Positions 1-8,198 of a stretch of DNA of 64,000 bases are shown here, piece after piece; position 1 is the first letter of the stretch, and every line of letters begins with the position of its first letter. This DNA comes from Gemmatimonadota bacterium (GTDB lineage: Bacteria; Gemmatimonadota; Gemmatimonadetes; Longimicrobiales; Gaopeijiaceae): the NCBI GenBank assembly GCA_028875075.1, contig JAPPGF010000006.1:94506-158505 (forward strand), read 5' to 3'. The translations under genes and the position numbers were made by a program. The notes below the pieces were generated by a model. It saw only the letters and a list, made by a program, of their open reading frames with translations, made no database searches and was not told the DNA's origin.

Positions 1-91
1 CGTCGACATGCGCGGCGACCGCCCTCGCCTCCTCGGAGGGGAGCCTGCCGGCGACCCAGTCGGGCAGCTGAGGGCACGACTTCGAACTCAT
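1..91 (-). CDS. Anti-sigma factor, zinc-finger type (N-terminal fragment)
   Basis: The first 30 codons of a gene that runs off the left edge. It starts with ATG overlapping the stop of the ECF sigma gene by 4 bp (ATGA). The visible peptide begins MSSKSCPQLPDWVAGRLPSE and ends ...AAHVD, fitting the start of the zinc-binding anti-sigma fold (Cys, about 18 residues, then His, with further Cys expected beyond the edge). The position directly after an ECF sigma factor is the usual place for its anti-sigma factor. Only the start is visible, so any membrane segment and the rest of the zinc site are unseen. Confidence 0.6.
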   Translation of the reverse strand, partial: MSSKSCPQLPDWVAGRLPSEEARAVAAHVD

Positions 92-630
92 TTCTCCATC
101 CACTCCCGCAGCCGCCGAATCCCGTGGTAGTAGTTTACGCGGGCCGCGCCCTCCGAAGAGCGAATGATCTCGCCGACCTCGCGAAAGCTCAGCCCCTCGT
201 CGATGCGGAGCTGCACCGCCAAACGCTGCTTCTCCGGCAGCTTGGCGAGGAGTTCCCGGGCGCGCGCGGCTTCGGCCGAGAGCGCGACCTCCTCGTCCGC
301 CGCCCTGCCCGGACCGGGTGTATCGGCGTACAGCGGCGTCTCGCGCCGTCGCGCCGTCCGGCGCAGGACGCTCCGCGCCTCGTTCGCAACGATGGCGAGC
401 AGCCAGGTGCGGAAGCTCGCCTCGCCGCGAAACCCCGACAGAGCGCGTAGCGCACGCATCAAGCCCTCCTGCCCGGCGTCGGCGGCATCCGCCTCGTTGC
501 CGAGAATGCCGAGCGCGACCCGGAAGGCGGCGCCGTGATGCCGCTCGATCAGCTCGTCGAGCGCGCCCTCGTCCCCGGCCCGAGCCCCTCGAAGGAGCGT
601 CTCGTCGTCGTCCCTCCGCGCCTGGCTCAC
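88..630 (-). CDS. ECF-type RNA polymerase sigma factor
   Basis: A 180-residue sigma-70 family protein. Region 2 (about residues 15-90) contains the DAADAGQEGLMRAL and FRGEASFRTWLLAI segments that bind core polymerase and the -10 element. Region 4 (about 125-175) has a helix-turn-helix (LSFREVGEIIRSSEGAARVN) that reads the -35 element. The length and lack of regions 1 and 3 are typical of the extracytoplasmic-function group. The start is GTG with no clear Shine-Dalgarno sequence. It is followed by a predicted zinc-type anti-sigma gene overlapping by 4 bp, so activity is probably released by an envelope or redox signal. The target genes cannot be told. Confidence 0.9.
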   Translation of the reverse strand: MSQARRDDDETLLRGARAGDEGALDELIERHHGAAFRVALGILGNEADAADAGQEGLMRALRALSGFRGEASFRTWLLAIVANEARSVLRRTARRRETPLYADTPGPGRAADEEVALSAEAARARELLAKLPEKQRLAVQLRIDEGLSFREVGEIIRSSEGAARVNYYHGIRRLREWMEK

Positions 631-804
631 CGTGCAAGTGACGTCCGACGGGGCCGCCTCGTTAAAATCCGCGCGCCGGTGCGCGGGCGGGCGGGCAGAA
701 TCCGCAGGCGAGCGGAAGACGGAGGCGGGAGCGTCGCGAGCCAGCCAATGCCCGGAGCGCCTTTGCCTGACGAGGTCCCGCCGAGGCTCCCGGGCGTCCA
801 GGCA

Positions 805-1107
805 CTACTCTCCCGGGCTGGGCTCCACGCGGGCGACCTTGTTCCGCAGGTGTTTGGAGGGCTTGAAGACGGGGACCGCTCGCGAGGGCACCTCGACCGG
901 ATCACCGGTCCGCGGATTGCGGGCCATCCGGGTCCTCCGGCGGCGCACCTTGAAGGTGCCGAACCCCCGGATCTCGATGTTCTCTCCGCTGGCCAGCGCC
1001 AGCTTGACCGCGTTCAGGAACCCGTCGACCACCATCGAGCAGTCCTTCTTGGTGACACCGGGGCCAATCGCCTCCGCGACCTGCTCGACGAGGTCCGCCT
1101 TGGTCAT
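805..1107 (-). CDS. HU/IHF-family nucleoid DNA-binding protein
   Basis: A 100-residue histone-like protein that bends and compacts DNA as a dimer. It has the full family layout: N-terminal dimerisation helices (MTKADLVEQVAEAI), the GFGTFKV turn, and the DNA-contacting beta-arm with RNPRTGDPVEV around residues 63-73. The ATG start has a GGAG 8 nt upstream. A good promoter (TTGACG, 17 bp, TACCGT) lies 36-64 bp upstream, so it is probably a single-gene unit. HU and IHF subunits cannot be told apart from this sequence alone. Confidence 0.93.
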   Translation of the reverse strand: MTKADLVEQVAEAIGPGVTKKDCSMVVDGFLNAVKLALASGENIEIRGFGTFKVRRRRTRMARNPRTGDPVEVPSRAVPVFKPSKHLRNKVARVEPSPGE

Positions 1108-1142
1108 GTGCGCGTCTCCGGGATGCGCGAAAATCCATGGTC

Positions 1143-1171
1143 ACGGTACGGCCACGGCGGCGGAACGTCAA
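1143..1171 (-). promoter_or_regulatory. Predicted housekeeping promoter of the HU gene
   Basis: Read on the minus strand: -35 TTGACG, a 17-bp spacer and -10 TACCGT, ending 36 bp before the HU start codon. The -35 box matches five of six consensus bases. The -10 box keeps the key first, second and last bases. A nearly identical pair occurs ahead of the terC riboswitch. Confidence 0.55.
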
Positions 1172-1246
1172 GCCTCGTTTGAACCTACGCGATTCGATGT
1201 AACGCGCGGGGGACGCTCGCGGCCCGTCCCGCGGCACGACCGCGGG

Positions 1247-2389
1247 TCAGCTCCGAGAGGCCTCCATCAGGGAGACGAAACGGTCGAACAGGTAGAGGCT
1301 GTCGTGCGGGCCGGGGGCGGCCTCGGGGTGGTACTGTACGGAGAAGACCGGGAGCTCGGTGTGCTCGATGCCCTCGATGGTCTGGTCGTAGAGGTTGACG
1401 TGGCTCACCCGCAGGCCGGGCGCCCCGGCCACGGCATCCCCTTGCCCCGCCCGCACGGCGAAGCCGTGGTTCTGCGACGTGATCTCAACCGTCCCGTGCC
1501 CGAGCCGCTCGACCGGGTGATTCGCCCCGTGGTGCCCGAAGGGGAGCTTGTACGTCTGGGCGCCGAAGGCGCGTGCGATCAGCTGGTGGCCGAGGCAGAT
1601 GCCGAAGACGGGCACGCCGTCGGCCGAGAGGCGGCGGATCGCCTCGGCCGCCTCGCGGACGGCGGCCGGATCACCCGGGCCGTTCGAGATGAAGAGCCCG
1701 TCCGGCGCCTCGGCCACGATCTCCTGGGCGGTGGTGCGGGCGGGAATCACCGTGACGCGGCAGCCCCGTTCCGCGAGCAGGCGGGGCGAGTGCGCCTTCA
1801 CTCCGAAGTCGTAGGCGATCACGCGGAAGCGCTCCGCCCCGCTGGCCCCGACCTCGTAGCGCCGTTCGGTCGAGACGCCGCACGCGAGATCGAGCCCCTC
1901 CATTCGAGGGTGCTCCAGCACGCGGGCGCGTAGCCCCTCCAGATCGGCATCGGCAGGCGAGATCACGCCGCGCATCGCTCCCTCGGCCCGAATGTGGCGG
2001 GTGAGGGCGCGCGTATCCACGTCGCGGATCCCGACCACGCCGTGACGCTCCAGGTACCCGGCGAGGTCACCGGTCGCGCGCCAAGAGCTCGGCGCGCGCG
2101 CAGCCTCGCGCACGACGAAACCCGCCGCCTGGGGCCCCTCGGATTCCTCGTCCTCCCGATTGACCCCGTAGTTGCCGATCAGCGGATAGGTCATCGTCAC
2201 GAGCTGGCCGGCGTAGGAAGGGTCGGTGAGGATCTCCTGGTAGCCGGTCATGGAAGTGTTGAACACCACTTCACCGAACGCCGGGCCCAGGGCGCCCAAA
2301 CGGAGGCCGCGGAACAGGCGTCCGTCCTCGAGCAGAAGAAGTGCGGGTTCGCTCAGCGTGGCCTCCACGGGCGGGCGGGTGGGACGCAC
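1247..2389 (-). CDS. carA: Carbamoyl-phosphate synthase small (glutaminase) subunit
   Basis: A 380-residue protein that releases ammonia from glutamine for carbamoyl-phosphate synthesis, feeding pyrimidine and arginine pathways. The N-terminal half has the CarA-specific domain with VVFNTSMTGYQEILTDPSY. The C-terminal half is a class I glutamine amidotransferase with the nucleophile Cys in FGICLGHQ and the catalytic His/Glu in VQYHPEAAPGP. The large subunit carB is not in the window. The start is GTG at 2389; no strong ribosome site is visible, and a GTG seven codons downstream is possible. The gene is divergent from the RNase HI gene. Confidence 0.95.
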   Translation of the reverse strand: MRPTRPPVEATLSEPALLLLEDGRLFRGLRLGALGPAFGEVVFNTSMTGYQEILTDPSYAGQLVTMTYPLIGNYGVNREDEESEGPQAAGFVVREAARAPSSWRATGDLAGYLERHGVVGIRDVDTRALTRHIRAEGAMRGVISPADADLEGLRARVLEHPRMEGLDLACGVSTERRYEVGASGAERFRVIAYDFGVKAHSPRLLAERGCRVTVIPARTTAQEIVAEAPDGLFISNGPGDPAAVREAAEAIRRLSADGVPVFGICLGHQLIARAFGAQTYKLPFGHHGANHPVERLGHGTVEITSQNHGFAVRAGQGDAVAGAPGLRVSHVNLYDQTIEGIEHTELPVFSVQYHPEAAPGPHDSLYLFDRFVSLMEASRS

Positions 2390-2493
2390 GCAAAGCTAGC
2401 GCACCGCTCCGGGCGCTCCAACGCCTGAGCGTGAACTGGCGCGAGCTCGGCTCCGCTCTAGCTTCCTGCGGACCCCGCCACCGACCGGAGACC

Positions 2494-3063
2494 ATGAACG
2501 CCAAGCCGCCCTGTGTGCACATCCACGCCGACGAGTCCTGTCTGGGAAACCAGTTCCGGGGCCGCGACCGCCCCGGCGGAGCCGCCGGACTGCTGGAGTA
2601 CTGGACGGGCAGCGGCTGGGTGCGTCGCGACTACTGGATCTCCGAGCCCTCCACGACCAACAACCGCATGGCCCTGCAGAGCGGGCTCGCGGCGCTCTCG
2701 CACCTGCGCCGTCCGAGCCGCGTGAAATTCGTCTCGGACAGCCAGTACCTCGTGAAGGGCATGAGCGAATGGGTGAACGTCTGGAAGACGAACGCGTGGA
2801 GGCGCAAGGCGGGTCCCGTCGAGAACGTGGAGCTCTGGAAGGCGCTGGACCGAGCCGCTCAGGGCCACGAGATCGAGTGGGGCTGGGTCCCGGGCCACGC
2901 GGGCCATCCGAAGAACGAGTACGCCAACCACCTGGCGACGCGCGCGGCGCGCCGTCAGGACGCTTCGGGCGGGGCGGTTCCGTCCGGGTTCGAGGCCTGG
3001 CTCGGCCAGGAGCGCGAGCTGGGGCGTTACCTGGACTACTCCGAGACGGCCGAGCCGGGTTGA
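2494..3063 (+). CDS. rnhA: Ribonuclease HI family protein
   Basis: A 189-residue RNase H-fold nuclease that would cut RNA in RNA-DNA hybrids. The acidic residues expected of the active site are visible: Asp in IHADESCLGNQ, Glu in the helix region, Asp in KFVSDSQYLVKGM, and a late Asn/His region. WVPGHAGHPKNEYANHLA is the classic C-terminal RNase HI segment, although the final catalytic Asp is replaced by Glu/Asn there (KNEYAN against the usual NExAD). The start was set at ATG 2494, preceded by GGAG, because longer versions overlap the carA start region. It is the only plus-strand gene in the first 34 kb. Confidence 0.88.
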   Translation: MNAKPPCVHIHADESCLGNQFRGRDRPGGAAGLLEYWTGSGWVRRDYWISEPSTTNNRMALQSGLAALSHLRRPSRVKFVSDSQYLVKGMSEWVNVWKTNAWRRKAGPVENVELWKALDRAAQGHEIEWGWVPGHAGHPKNEYANHLATRAARRQDASGGAVPSGFEAWLGQERELGRYLDYSETAEPG

Positions 3064-3163
3064 ACGGGAAGAGGCGCCGCCTGCCCGGAAATCCGGCCGC
3101 CTCCCGGACCGCTCGGCCGGCAGCCCCGCCATGTCGATCCGGAGGACGGGCGCCCCACCCGCT

Positions 3164-3874
3164 CTAGGCCAGACGTCGCTCCAACCGGCGGGCCAGCGCA
3201 GCCGCCACGGGGACCTCGGCCTCGCGGGTCGGCACCCGGCGGCCCAGCTCGCGCTCGAGCGAGGTGACGGTGCAGCCCGCGATCCCACAAGGCACGATCG
3301 CGTCGAAGAAAGAGAGATCGGTGCTCACGTTGAGCGCGAATCCGTGAGACGTGACCCATCCCGACGAGACGCGCACGCCGAGCGCGGCGATCTTCGAGCC
3401 GCCGGTCCACACGCCGGTGCGTCCGGCTCTGCGCCCCGCACGCACGCCGAACGTCGCCAGCGCGTCGATGAGCGCGCCCTCCAGATCGCGCAGGTAGCGG
3501 TGCAGATCCCTTCGGCCCTCCTCGAGGAGCAGGATCGGATAGCCTACCAGCTGCCCGGGCCCGTGATAGGTCACGTCGCCCCCGCGTCCGCTCTCGAAGA
3601 GTTCCACGCCGAGTGCCGCCCGGCGCTCCGGCCCGGCCAGCACGTGCGCGGGATCGGAGGCGCCGCCCAGGGTGATGACGTGAGGGTGCTCGAGCAGAAG
3701 CAGCGTGTCGGGCATCGCGCCCGCTCGGCGGGCCCCGACGAGCTCTTCCTGGAGCGCGAGGCCGTCGGCGTAAGGCACCGTACCCAGTCGGCGGACCTGC
3801 AGGGGGGGCCGGGGGACCCCTTCCCTTCCCGCCGGGGCCCCTGCCGCCGATTCTGCTGGTCGCGTCTTCGACAC
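3164..3874 (-). CDS. lipB: Lipoyl(octanoyl) transferase LipB
   Basis: A 236-residue enzyme that moves the octanoyl group from acyl carrier protein to lipoyl domains, the first step of lipoate assembly. Family motifs are complete: RGGDVTYHGPGQLVGYP, the catalytic Lys in SKIAALGVRVSSGWV, SHGFALNV, and the catalytic Cys in PCGIAG. The GTG start has a strong site (GAGAGGAG, 6 nt). It lies 52 bp downstream of the E2 gene, whose lipoyl domain is a likely substrate, so modifier and target are probably co-transcribed. The N-terminal 25 residues are Pro/Ala-rich and not conserved. Confidence 0.95.
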   Translation of the reverse strand: MSKTRPAESAAGAPAGREGVPRPPLQVRRLGTVPYADGLALQEELVGARRAGAMPDTLLLLEHPHVITLGGASDPAHVLAGPERRAALGVELFESGRGGDVTYHGPGQLVGYPILLLEEGRRDLHRYLRDLEGALIDALATFGVRAGRRAGRTGVWTGGSKIAALGVRVSSGWVTSHGFALNVSTDLSFFDAIVPCGIAGCTVTSLERELGRRVPTREAEVPVAAALARRLERRLA

Positions 3875-3926
3875 GCAGCTCCTCTCCGAGCCCCGCCTCT
3901 CGGCTCGGGCCCATCTCCGGGAAGCC

Positions 3927-5399
3927 CTACGCGTCGGCCGGGAAGTCCTCCAGGAACTCCTTCAGCCGCAGCAGGAAGCGCGCCGACTCGGCGCCGTCGA
4001 CCAACCGATGGTCGTAGCCGAGTGAGAACAATGCGCGTTTGCGGATCGCCACAGCGTCGGCGCCGGTCTCGGGATCTTCGATCGCCACGACCCGCTTGTC
4101 GATTGCCCCCGTGCCGAGAATGGCCGCGGTTCCCTTCGGGATCACCGGCATACCCACGAGCGTCCCGAGCACGCCCGGGTTCGTGATCGTGAACGTGGCT
4201 CCTTGAATCTCGTCGGGGGAGAGCTGGCGAGTGCGAGCGCGTTCGGCGAGGTCCGCGATCTTGATGCCCACGCCGATCAGGCTCATGTGGTCGGCGTCAC
4301 ACAGGACAGGCACGATCAGCCCGGGATCCAGATCCACGGCAACGCCCAGGTTGACCGCGCCGCGGTAGACGATGTCGTCGCCGGAGATGGTGGCGTTCAG
4401 CTTGGGAAACTCGCGAAGCACCCGCGCTGCGGCCCAGGCGACGAACGCGGTGTAGCTCACGCGCGCGCCGCGCTCCTGCCACCTCCTCTTGTTCTCCGTG
4501 CGCACCCGGTCTACCGCGGTGAAGTCGATCTCGATGACGGAGTGGACATGGGCAGCGACGCGCTTCGCGACGACCATGTGCTCCGCGGTCAGACGACGGA
4601 TCTTGTCCATCGGCTCGACGCGGTCGCCGTCGCGCACCGGGAACTCCGGGTGCTGCACCTGGCCGTAGAACGTCTTCCACAGGTCGGACGACGTCGGAGC
4701 GGGCCGGGGATCCTCCGACTCCGCCGCCTCGTCGGGCGCCTCCCGGGCGGCTCGCGAGTCCTCGGCGAGCTTTCCGGATTCGATGTAGGAGAGGATGTCG
4801 CGTTTCGTGACGCGGCCGGCTTGTCCCGTCCCCGGGACGCGGTCGAGGTCGACGCCGTGCTCCGCGGCGATCCGGCGCACGAGCGGCGTGCTCCGGCTCC
4901 GGCGGCGATCGCCCGTGCCGGCATCCGCCAGCCGGTCGGGCTCCGCGTCCGTGCCGCTCTCGGGCACCCGGCCGACGGCCGTCCCCGCTGCGCCGGCCGC
5001 ACGCTGCCCGCTCGTCGTCTCCCCCGGCACGGTGCCTGCCGTCGGCGACCGCCCGGGACCCGGCTCCGGCCGGCTCTCCTCGCTCTCGTCGGGTCCGGGA
5101 GCGCCGTCGGTCACGGAATCCGGCCCGGCTTCGGGCGCTCCGCCGTTGCCGGAACGCGCTTCGGTGTCGATGTAGGCGACGATGGTCCCGACCTCGACGG
5201 TCTGCCCTTCCTGCACCTCGATCGCCGCCAGCAGGCCGTCGGCAGGCGCCGGGATCTCGGCGTCCACCTTGTCCGTGGAGATCTCGAGGATCGGCTCGTC
5301 GCGCTCGACGGGCTGACCGACCTCCTTGAGCCACCTCGACACCGTGCCTTCCGTGATGGACTCGCCCATCTGCGGCATGGGGACTTCGATCCTGGCCAC
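3927..5399 (-). CDS. 2-oxo acid dehydrogenase E2 component (dihydrolipoamide acyltransferase)
   Basis: A 490-residue E2 core enzyme. Residues 1-80 form a lipoyl domain with the modified Lys in EISTDKVDAEIPAP. A long Gly/Glu/Pro-rich linker follows, then the E3/E1-binding domain (TPLVRRIAAEHGVDLDRVPG). The catalytic acyltransferase domain (about 260-490) ends with the active-site motif DHRLVDG. The sequence does not settle whether the substrate is pyruvate, 2-oxoglutarate or branched-chain oxo acids, and no E1 or E3 gene is nearby. The GTG start has AGGAGG 4 nt upstream. It is followed by lipB and preceded by secG. Confidence 0.92.
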   Translation of the reverse strand: MARIEVPMPQMGESITEGTVSRWLKEVGQPVERDEPILEISTDKVDAEIPAPADGLLAAIEVQEGQTVEVGTIVAYIDTEARSGNGGAPEAGPDSVTDGAPGPDESEESRPEPGPGRSPTAGTVPGETTSGQRAAGAAGTAVGRVPESGTDAEPDRLADAGTGDRRRSRSTPLVRRIAAEHGVDLDRVPGTGQAGRVTKRDILSYIESGKLAEDSRAAREAPDEAAESEDPRPAPTSSDLWKTFYGQVQHPEFPVRDGDRVEPMDKIRRLTAEHMVVAKRVAAHVHSVIEIDFTAVDRVRTENKRRWQERGARVSYTAFVAWAAARVLREFPKLNATISGDDIVYRGAVNLGVAVDLDPGLIVPVLCDADHMSLIGVGIKIADLAERARTRQLSPDEIQGATFTITNPGVLGTLVGMPVIPKGTAAILGTGAIDKRVVAIEDPETGADAVAIRKRALFSLGYDHRLVDGAESARFLLRLKEFLEDFPADA

Positions 5400-5429
5400 G
5401 CGCCTCCTACGTTGCAGTCACCGAACGCG

Positions 5430-5816
5430 TCAAGGGAGTTCGGGCGCGCTCCCTTCCGGGGCGGCCCCTTCGGGAGCGACCGGAACCACCGCCGCGTCAC
5501 CCAACCCGGGGAGCACCGGCGAGGGGGGAGCGACGGGCGTGGTCTGCTGGAAGTCCTGCTGCAGGATGGACTGCGGCGCCTGCTCCCGCGAGGACATGAT
5601 CGACAGGACCAGAGCGAGCACCATGAACAGTGTGCCGCCGGTCCACGTCGTACGCGTCAACATGCTCGTGGCCTGGCGCCCCGCGAGGATCCCCTCCGTC
5701 GCGGCCGCCCCGCCGCCCATGGCGGCGAGCCCACCGCCCTTGCCCGCCTGCAGGAGGATGACGACGCCCAGGACGAAGCCGTCGAGTACCAGGAGCGTGA
5801 GCAGGAATGCGTACAT
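5430..5816 (-). CDS. secG: Preprotein translocase subunit SecG
   Basis: A 128-residue small subunit of the SecYEG channel. Two membrane helices are visible (FLLTLLVLDGFVLGVVILLQ and GGTLFMVLALVLSIM), separated by the conserved Gly-rich loop QAGKGGGLAAMGGG. A Pro/Ala-rich C-terminal tail of about 50 residues extends beyond the usual family length and may be periplasmic. The start was taken at ATG 5816, where homology begins. It follows tpiA, as in many bacteria where secG sits beside the triosephosphate isomerase gene. Confidence 0.93.
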   Translation of the reverse strand: MYAFLLTLLVLDGFVLGVVILLQAGKGGGLAAMGGGAAATEGILAGRQATSMLTRTTWTGGTLFMVLALVLSIMSSREQAPQSILQQDFQQTTPVAPPSPVLPGLGDAAVVPVAPEGAAPEGSAPELP

Positions 5817-5934
5817 CTGCCGCACCGTGTGCTGAGCGTGTCTCGTAGGTGGAGCCGAGCCCAAACGTCGCCGCTGGCGACGGACCATGTCAACGCCCGC
5901 CCGCAGCCGCGAGGCGCGGACGGCGTCCGAGCCG

Positions 5935-6705
5935 TCAGCGCGACCGGGCCGCCTCCACGATGTCCGCGAACTGATCGGCATCCAGACTGGCCCCTCCGAC
6001 CAACAAGCCGTCCACGTCGTCCGCGGCCATCAGCGCGCGCGCGTTCGCCGGCTTGACGCTCCCTCCGTAGAGGATCGACACGTCGGCGGCGGCCGCGCCC
6101 AACCGCTCCCGGAGCCGCCCGCGCAGCGTGCCGTGCGCGGCCTCGACATCCGCCGGCGTCGCGGTTCGGCCGGTGTTGATCGCCCAGACGGGCTCGTACG
6201 CAATCAGAAAGTCGGCCCGGGCGCCGGGGAGCTCCTCAAGAGCCCGGTCGAGCTGACGCAGGACCACCTCCTCGACCCGCCCCGCCTCTCGCTCCCGGAG
6301 GGTCTCTCCCACGCAGAGCAGCGGCACGAGCCCGTGCCTGAGCGCGGCCGCCATCTTGCGGGCCACGTCGGCATCCGACTCCCCGAACAGGTGGCGTCGC
6401 TCCGAGTGGCCGACCAGGGCGTGGCTCGCACCCGCACCGCGGGCGATGGGTGCCGAGATCTCGCCCGTGAACGCCCCCTTATCCTCCCAGTGGATGTTCT
6501 GCACGCCGATCGACACGCCGGGGGGCCGGGCGGCGACCGCCGCGGCGAGCGAGGCCGCCGGGGGGAAGACGAGCACGCGCGGGCCTCCCTCCGCGGTCGA
6601 GGCGCGGAACTCGCGGAAGAACGAGCCGGTCGCCGGCGGGTCCTTGTGCATCTTCCAGTTGGCCGCCACCACGACCGGCGGCCGGCGGCCGCTGCCCCCG
6701 CTCAC
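5935..6705 (-). CDS. tpiA: Triosephosphate isomerase
   Basis: A 256-residue glycolytic TIM-barrel enzyme interconverting dihydroxyacetone phosphate and glyceraldehyde 3-phosphate. Visible active-site parts are the Asn/Lys pair in AANWKMHK, the catalytic His in GHSERR, the catalytic Glu in AYEPVWAI, and the phosphate-binding ILYGGSVKP. The GTG start overlaps the pgk stop by 4 bp (GTGA), indicating translational coupling. It is expressed in the order pgk-tpiA-secG. Confidence 0.97.
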   Translation of the reverse strand: MSGGSGRRPPVVVAANWKMHKDPPATGSFFREFRASTAEGGPRVLVFPPAASLAAAVAARPPGVSIGVQNIHWEDKGAFTGEISAPIARGAGASHALVGHSERRHLFGESDADVARKMAAALRHGLVPLLCVGETLREREAGRVEEVVLRQLDRALEELPGARADFLIAYEPVWAINTGRTATPADVEAAHGTLRGRLRERLGAAAADVSILYGGSVKPANARALMAADDVDGLLVGGASLDADQFADIVEAARSR

Positions 6706-7907
6706 CGCTCACTCAGCGCGGCAATGCCCGGCAGGGCGGCGCCGGCCAAGAACTCCAGCGATGCGCCGCCTCCGGTCGAGACATGACTCAGCTTCGACGT
6801 CACTCCCGCCACCTCCGATGCCGCGACCGAATCCCCCCCGCCCACGACCGTGAGCGTGCCCGTCTCCGTCGCGTCGCCCACCGCCTTCGCGACGGTCACC
6901 GTGCCCTGGTGGAACGGCGGCCGCTCGAAGACCCCCATCGGTCCGTTCCACAGGATCGTTCGGGCGGCCTTGATCTCTGCCGCGAACACGGAGCGCGACA
7001 CCGGGCCGATGTCACCGATGCGGTCGCCTCCCCGCACGGCGTCACGCGGGACGACGCGCTCCCGGGCGCCCGCCTCGAGGCGCTCAGCCACCACACAGTC
7101 CACGGGCAGAAGGAGTCGCTCGCCAGCGGCTTCCAGACACGTGCGGGCCATCTCCACCCGGTCGGGCTCCGCGAGCGACCGGCCTATGTCGAGCCCGAGC
7201 GCGCAAAAGAACGTATTGGCCATCGCGCCGCCGACGAGGAGGCGGTCGACTCGGGACAGGAGGCTCCGGATCACGTCGATCTTGCCCGAGATCTTGGCCC
7301 CGCCCAAGATCGCGACGAAGGGTCGCTCGGGCTCTCCCGCAATGCGCTCCAGGAAGTCCAGCTCCTTCTCCATCAGGATTCCGGCGACCGCCCGTCCCCC
7401 GCGCACCCGCACCTGCTCGGCCACCCCGACCGTGGAGGCATGCACCCGGTGTGCGGCCCCGAACGCGTCGTTGACGAAGATCTCGCCGAGCTCGGCGAGC
7501 GCGCTCGCGAGGGAGGCGTCGTTTCGCGTCTCCCGGGGATCGAAGCGCGTGTTCTCCAGCGCGAGAACCTCTCCGGGGCCCAGCTGTTGAGCCGCGCTCC
7601 TCGCGCGCGGGCCGACGAGGCCGTCGTGGAAACGCACCCCGCCTCCGAGGAGTTCGCGCAGCCGGTCGATCACGGGCCTGAGGGAATAGCGTGCTTCGCG
7701 GCGGCCACCGGGCCGGCCCATGTGCGAAATCGCCACGATTCGCGCACCGGCGTCACGCAGGAGCCGCACGGTCGGAAGCGTCTGGCGGATGCGCGTGTCG
7801 TCGACGACTCGCTGTCCTTCGAGCGGCGTGTTGAGATCGGCGCGGAGCAGGACCGGGAGACCGCTCAGGTCGGCCGCCTTCAGCTCGCGAACAGTCGCCT
7901 TGTCCAT
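6702..7907 (-). CDS. pgk: Phosphoglycerate kinase
   Basis: A 401-residue cytosolic enzyme making ATP from 1,3-bisphosphoglycerate. Signature parts include LLRADLNTPL at the N-terminus, SHMGRP, the AKISGKIDVI segment, NGPMGVFE and the C-terminal GGGDSVAA nucleotide site. The length is normal. The ATG start has no obvious Shine-Dalgarno sequence. It is coupled to tpiA by a 4-bp overlap. The usual partner gap is 5.8 kb upstream rather than adjacent. Confidence 0.97.
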   Translation of the reverse strand: MDKATVRELKAADLSGLPVLLRADLNTPLEGQRVVDDTRIRQTLPTVRLLRDAGARIVAISHMGRPGGRREARYSLRPVIDRLRELLGGGVRFHDGLVGPRARSAAQQLGPGEVLALENTRFDPRETRNDASLASALAELGEIFVNDAFGAAHRVHASTVGVAEQVRVRGGRAVAGILMEKELDFLERIAGEPERPFVAILGGAKISGKIDVIRSLLSRVDRLLVGGAMANTFFCALGLDIGRSLAEPDRVEMARTCLEAAGERLLLPVDCVVAERLEAGARERVVPRDAVRGGDRIGDIGPVSRSVFAAEIKAARTILWNGPMGVFERPPFHQGTVTVAKAVGDATETGTLTVVGGGDSVAASEVAGVTSKLSHVSTGGGASLEFLAGAALPGIAALSER

Positions 7908-8198
7908 GGGGGCGTGATTGTACCGGCCCCTGCGCGGACGGACAACGCGTCCTCACCCCGCGGTCACCGCACACGCGCCGTGGACGTCGTCAGTCGACCG
8001 CGTCGGGCGCCACCGGTGCTTCCGTTTCCGTCGGGGCGCAGGGCGTAGCGCAGGCCCCCCGGGATCCGAGACGCCCGCGCTCCTGGACGAGGACGGGGCG
8101 ACGGCGCTCACGAGCCGCGGGCGGTCGAGCCCGTGCAATGCCCGACCGCGGCCGGCCGACGCGCTCGATGCCGCGTTGTCCCTGTATGCGGAGGTTCA
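7908..8198. other. Intergenic region between phytase and pgk
   Basis: About 290 bp with no convincing reading frame or RNA. It must hold the end of the phytase transcript and any promoter for pgk-tpiA-secG. I could not pick a clear promoter or a T-tailed terminator. Confidence 0.5.

Noticed and set aside
5887..5892. Perfect -35 box TTGACA upstream of secG on the minus strand
   Set aside because: No matching -10 box at 16-19 bp, so it was not listed as a promoter.
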